A DNA stretch of 7,286 nt. Origin: Ignavibacteriaceae bacterium. GTDB taxonomy: Bacteria; Bacteroidota; Ignavibacteria; Ignavibacteriales; Ignavibacteriaceae. Both the position numbers and the translations under genes were made by a program. Each line of letters opens with the position of its first letter. Within the stretch, counting starts at the first letter, position 1. The notes under the pieces are model-generated. The model was not told the origin of the DNA. It made no database searches and saw only the letters and a list, made by a program, of their open reading frames with translations. The stretch spans positions 1 through 7,286 of the forward strand of contig JAPHUI010000369.1 of assembly GCA_026193755.1 (NCBI GenBank). The letters run 5' to 3'. Of the stretch, positions 6,075 to 7,286 are shown in pieces.

Positions 6075-6323
6075 TTACCACTGCTTAACTTTTTCCGGGT
6101 TAAACTGGACCAAGCCTATTGCCCTGCCTTTCTTTCGGATCATCGTTGGGATTGAGAGAAGTGCTTCTTCAGCACTATTTGCTTCTATCATCGCATATCC
6201 TGTATGATCGCCTGACTTACATCCCCACCAAAAATGAGTGAGATATCCGATTGCCAGAGTTTGTTTTACAACCCCTGTGCATTCCTCATGAGTATGTGGA
6301 GAAATTATCATAAATTTTTGCAT
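6075..6323 (-). CDS. small conserved-looking protein of unknown function (82 aa)
   Basis: An 82-residue cytoplasmic protein with no signal peptide or membrane segment. Its pattern of short strands and amphipathic helices (KFMIISPHTHEEC near the start, then TLAIGYLTHFWWGCKSGDH at about 22-40, then GYAMIEANSAEEALLSIP) suggests a small ferredoxin-like alpha/beta domain. I recall similar small proteins beginning with a KFMIISPHT-EEC motif as conserved hypotheticals, but cannot name a family. Histidines 9, 11, 30 and 40 and cysteines 15 and 35 could form a metal or ligand site; that is speculation. AGGAA (plus-strand 6330-6334) precedes the ATG at good spacing. It lies 42 nt downstream of the oxidoreductase gene on the same strand, so the two are probably co-transcribed. 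A terminator follows about 100 nt after its stop. Confidence 0.8.
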   Translation of the reverse strand: MQKFMIISPHTHEECTGVVKQTLAIGYLTHFWWGCKSGDHTGYAMIEANSAEEALLSIPTMIRKKGRAIGLVQFNPEKVKQW

Positions 6324-6332
6324 AGCTAGTTC

Positions 6333-6349
6333 CTATAAATAATTTATAG
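6333..6349. repeat. 17-nt perfect palindrome between two minus-strand genes
   Basis: CTATAAAT-A-ATTTATAG is an 8-bp inverted repeat around a single central base. It fills much of the 42-nt gap and runs into the AGGAA ribosome site of the small gene. It could be an operator for an internal promoter or a coincidence in AT-rich DNA. As an RNA hairpin its 1-nt centre forces opening of the inner pairs. Confidence 0.5.
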
Positions 6350-6365
6350 ATATTTTAAAATAAGT

Positions 6366-7286
6366 TTACATCTGTTCTAAATACTTTCGAACAAATCGTA
6401 TGGCCATTGCACCTTCGCCCACCGCTGAGGAGATACCCGTCATTGCTGTTGATCTTACGTCTCCACAAGCAAAGATTCCGGGCACATTTGTTTCAGGCAA
6501 TAACGGCTTTCTCTCTAATTTCCAAAAAGTGTTAAAAGATTTTTCTTTTAGTAACTCGTTGCCGGTAATGATATACCCCTTTCCATCTTTCAAAACGATA
6601 TTGTTTAACCACAACGTACCGGGTTTTGCTCCGATATAAACAAAGAGCGCTTTTGCAGGAACAATTCTTTTCTCACCCGTGCTTACATCTTTGAGAGTAA
6701 TTCTTTCTAAAACATTTTCACCATCAACAGCTATAACTTCAGTATGAGTGAGAACATTGATGTTTGATGTTCCGCTAATATTTTTAATCAGGTAATCCGC
6801 TGCAGTTTTTGTAATTGATTCACGCCTGATTACTACATTAACCTCTTTAGCAAATCTGCAAATATGCAATGCTGCCTGGCAGGCCGAATTCCCACCCCCG
6901 ACAATATAAACGATTTCGTCCTTACAGGCATGTGCCTCAACAGATGCAGAACCATAATATACTCCGGCCCCGGTAAACTTCTCCAAACCGGGAATTTCCA
7001 GTTTTGTATAGTCGACTCCTGTTGCAATAATGACTGTTTTGCTATTCACTTCAGAACCATCGGTCATCTCGGTAATTTTGTATCCATCCTGAAGGCGAAT
7101 ATTCCTCACAGCCTTTGGTGTAAGAATTTCTGTTCCGAAACGGAGGGTTTGAGCAATTGCTCTACGTGTCAGATCCGCTCCCGATAAACCTTTTGGGAAG
7201 CCAAGATAGTTCTCAATCCTTGCACTGCTACTTGCCTGGCCACCTGGATTACTCTTTTCAATTAATATAGTTTTCAGCCCTTCGCA
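6366..7286 (-). CDS. thioredoxin-reductase-like FAD/NAD(P)H oxidoreductase, N-terminus cut off
   Basis: The 306 C-terminal residues of a flavoprotein; the frame stays open to the window edge, so a GTG at 7109 is internal and not the start. Present in order: the end of the first FAD strand (TILIEK), the GGQASSSARIENYLGFP block typical of thioredoxin-reductase-like proteins (about residues 15-31 of the visible part), an IIATG strand, the NAD(P)H-binding GGGNSACQAA, and the C-terminal FAD-contact block PGIFACGDVRS followed by SAVGEGAMAIRFV. Where true thioredoxin reductases carry the CxxC disulfide, just before the NAD(P)H glycine loop, this protein reads YYGSASVEAHAC, so no redox disulfide is present. 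Longer relatives with this sequence style often have an N-terminal cyclic-nucleotide-binding domain; whether this one does cannot be seen. Electrons probably pass from NAD(P)H to an unknown acceptor. The small gene at 6075 follows in the same direction. Confidence 0.93.
   Translation of the reverse strand, partial: CEGLKTILIEKSNPGGQASSSARIENYLGFPKGLSGADLTRRAIAQTLRFGTEILTPKAVRNIRLQDGYKITEMTDGSEVNSKTVIIATGVDYTKLEIPGLEKFTGAGVYYGSASVEAHACKDEIVYIVGGGNSACQAALHICRFAKEVNVVIRRESITKTAADYLIKNISGTSNINVLTHTEVIAVDGENVLERITLKDVSTGEKRIVPAKALFVYIGAKPGTLWLNNIVLKDGKGYIITGNELLKEKSFNTFWKLERKPLLPETNVPGIFACGDVRSTAMTGISSAVGEGAMAIRFVRKYLEQM

Noticed and set aside
6400..7187. Plus-strand ORFs opposite the oxidoreductase gene
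   Set aside because: Antisense shadows of a clearly conserved flavoprotein frame.

Overview
The window is a 7.3 kb, AT-rich, gene-dense bacterial fragment. Three things point to the Bacteroidota/Chlorobi/Ignavibacteria group: low GC content, weak or absent Shine-Dalgarno sites on several genes, and a stand-alone four-helix-bundle (23S rRNA intervening-sequence type) gene. This placement is an inference from style and gene content; no rRNA or marker gene is present.

Positions 1-5494, plus strand: a multidrug/ABC-2 type efflux operon related to E. coli YbhFSR. In order it holds the 3' end of an ABC ATPase (NBD1, cut by the window edge), a TolC-family outer-membrane channel, an inserted four-helix-bundle gene, a second and complete ABC ATPase (NBD2), and two paralogous ABC-2 permeases. 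The last three genes overlap (8 nt and 4 nt) and are probably translationally coupled. The two ATPases resemble the two halves of YbhF split into separate genes. The expected HlyD-type periplasmic adaptor is not in the window and may lie just upstream. The ATPases would power the permease pair in the inner membrane, and the TolC-like protein would give the outer-membrane exit.

Positions 1850-2297: the most unusual part. The four-helix-bundle gene is bracketed by inverted arms made of degenerate 7-nt units (NAGRAGT on the left, its complement on the right), with a perfect 12-bp core. The left arm starts in the tolC stop codon. The right arm encodes the last residues and stop of the four-helix protein and ends 6 nt before the NBD2 start codon. 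This looks like a compact IVS-like element sitting in an operon transcript instead of in 23S rRNA.

Positions 5495-5998: a convergent minus-strand gene for an unrecognised two-helix membrane protein, with a strong Shine-Dalgarno site and a plausible promoter, then a rho-independent terminator serving minus-strand transcripts arriving from the right.

Positions 5999-7286, minus strand: a probable two-gene operon. It holds a thioredoxin-reductase-like FAD/NAD(P)H oxidoreductase (N-terminus beyond the window) that lacks the CxxC redox motif, followed by a small 82-residue protein of unknown function. A 17-nt perfect palindrome lies between them.
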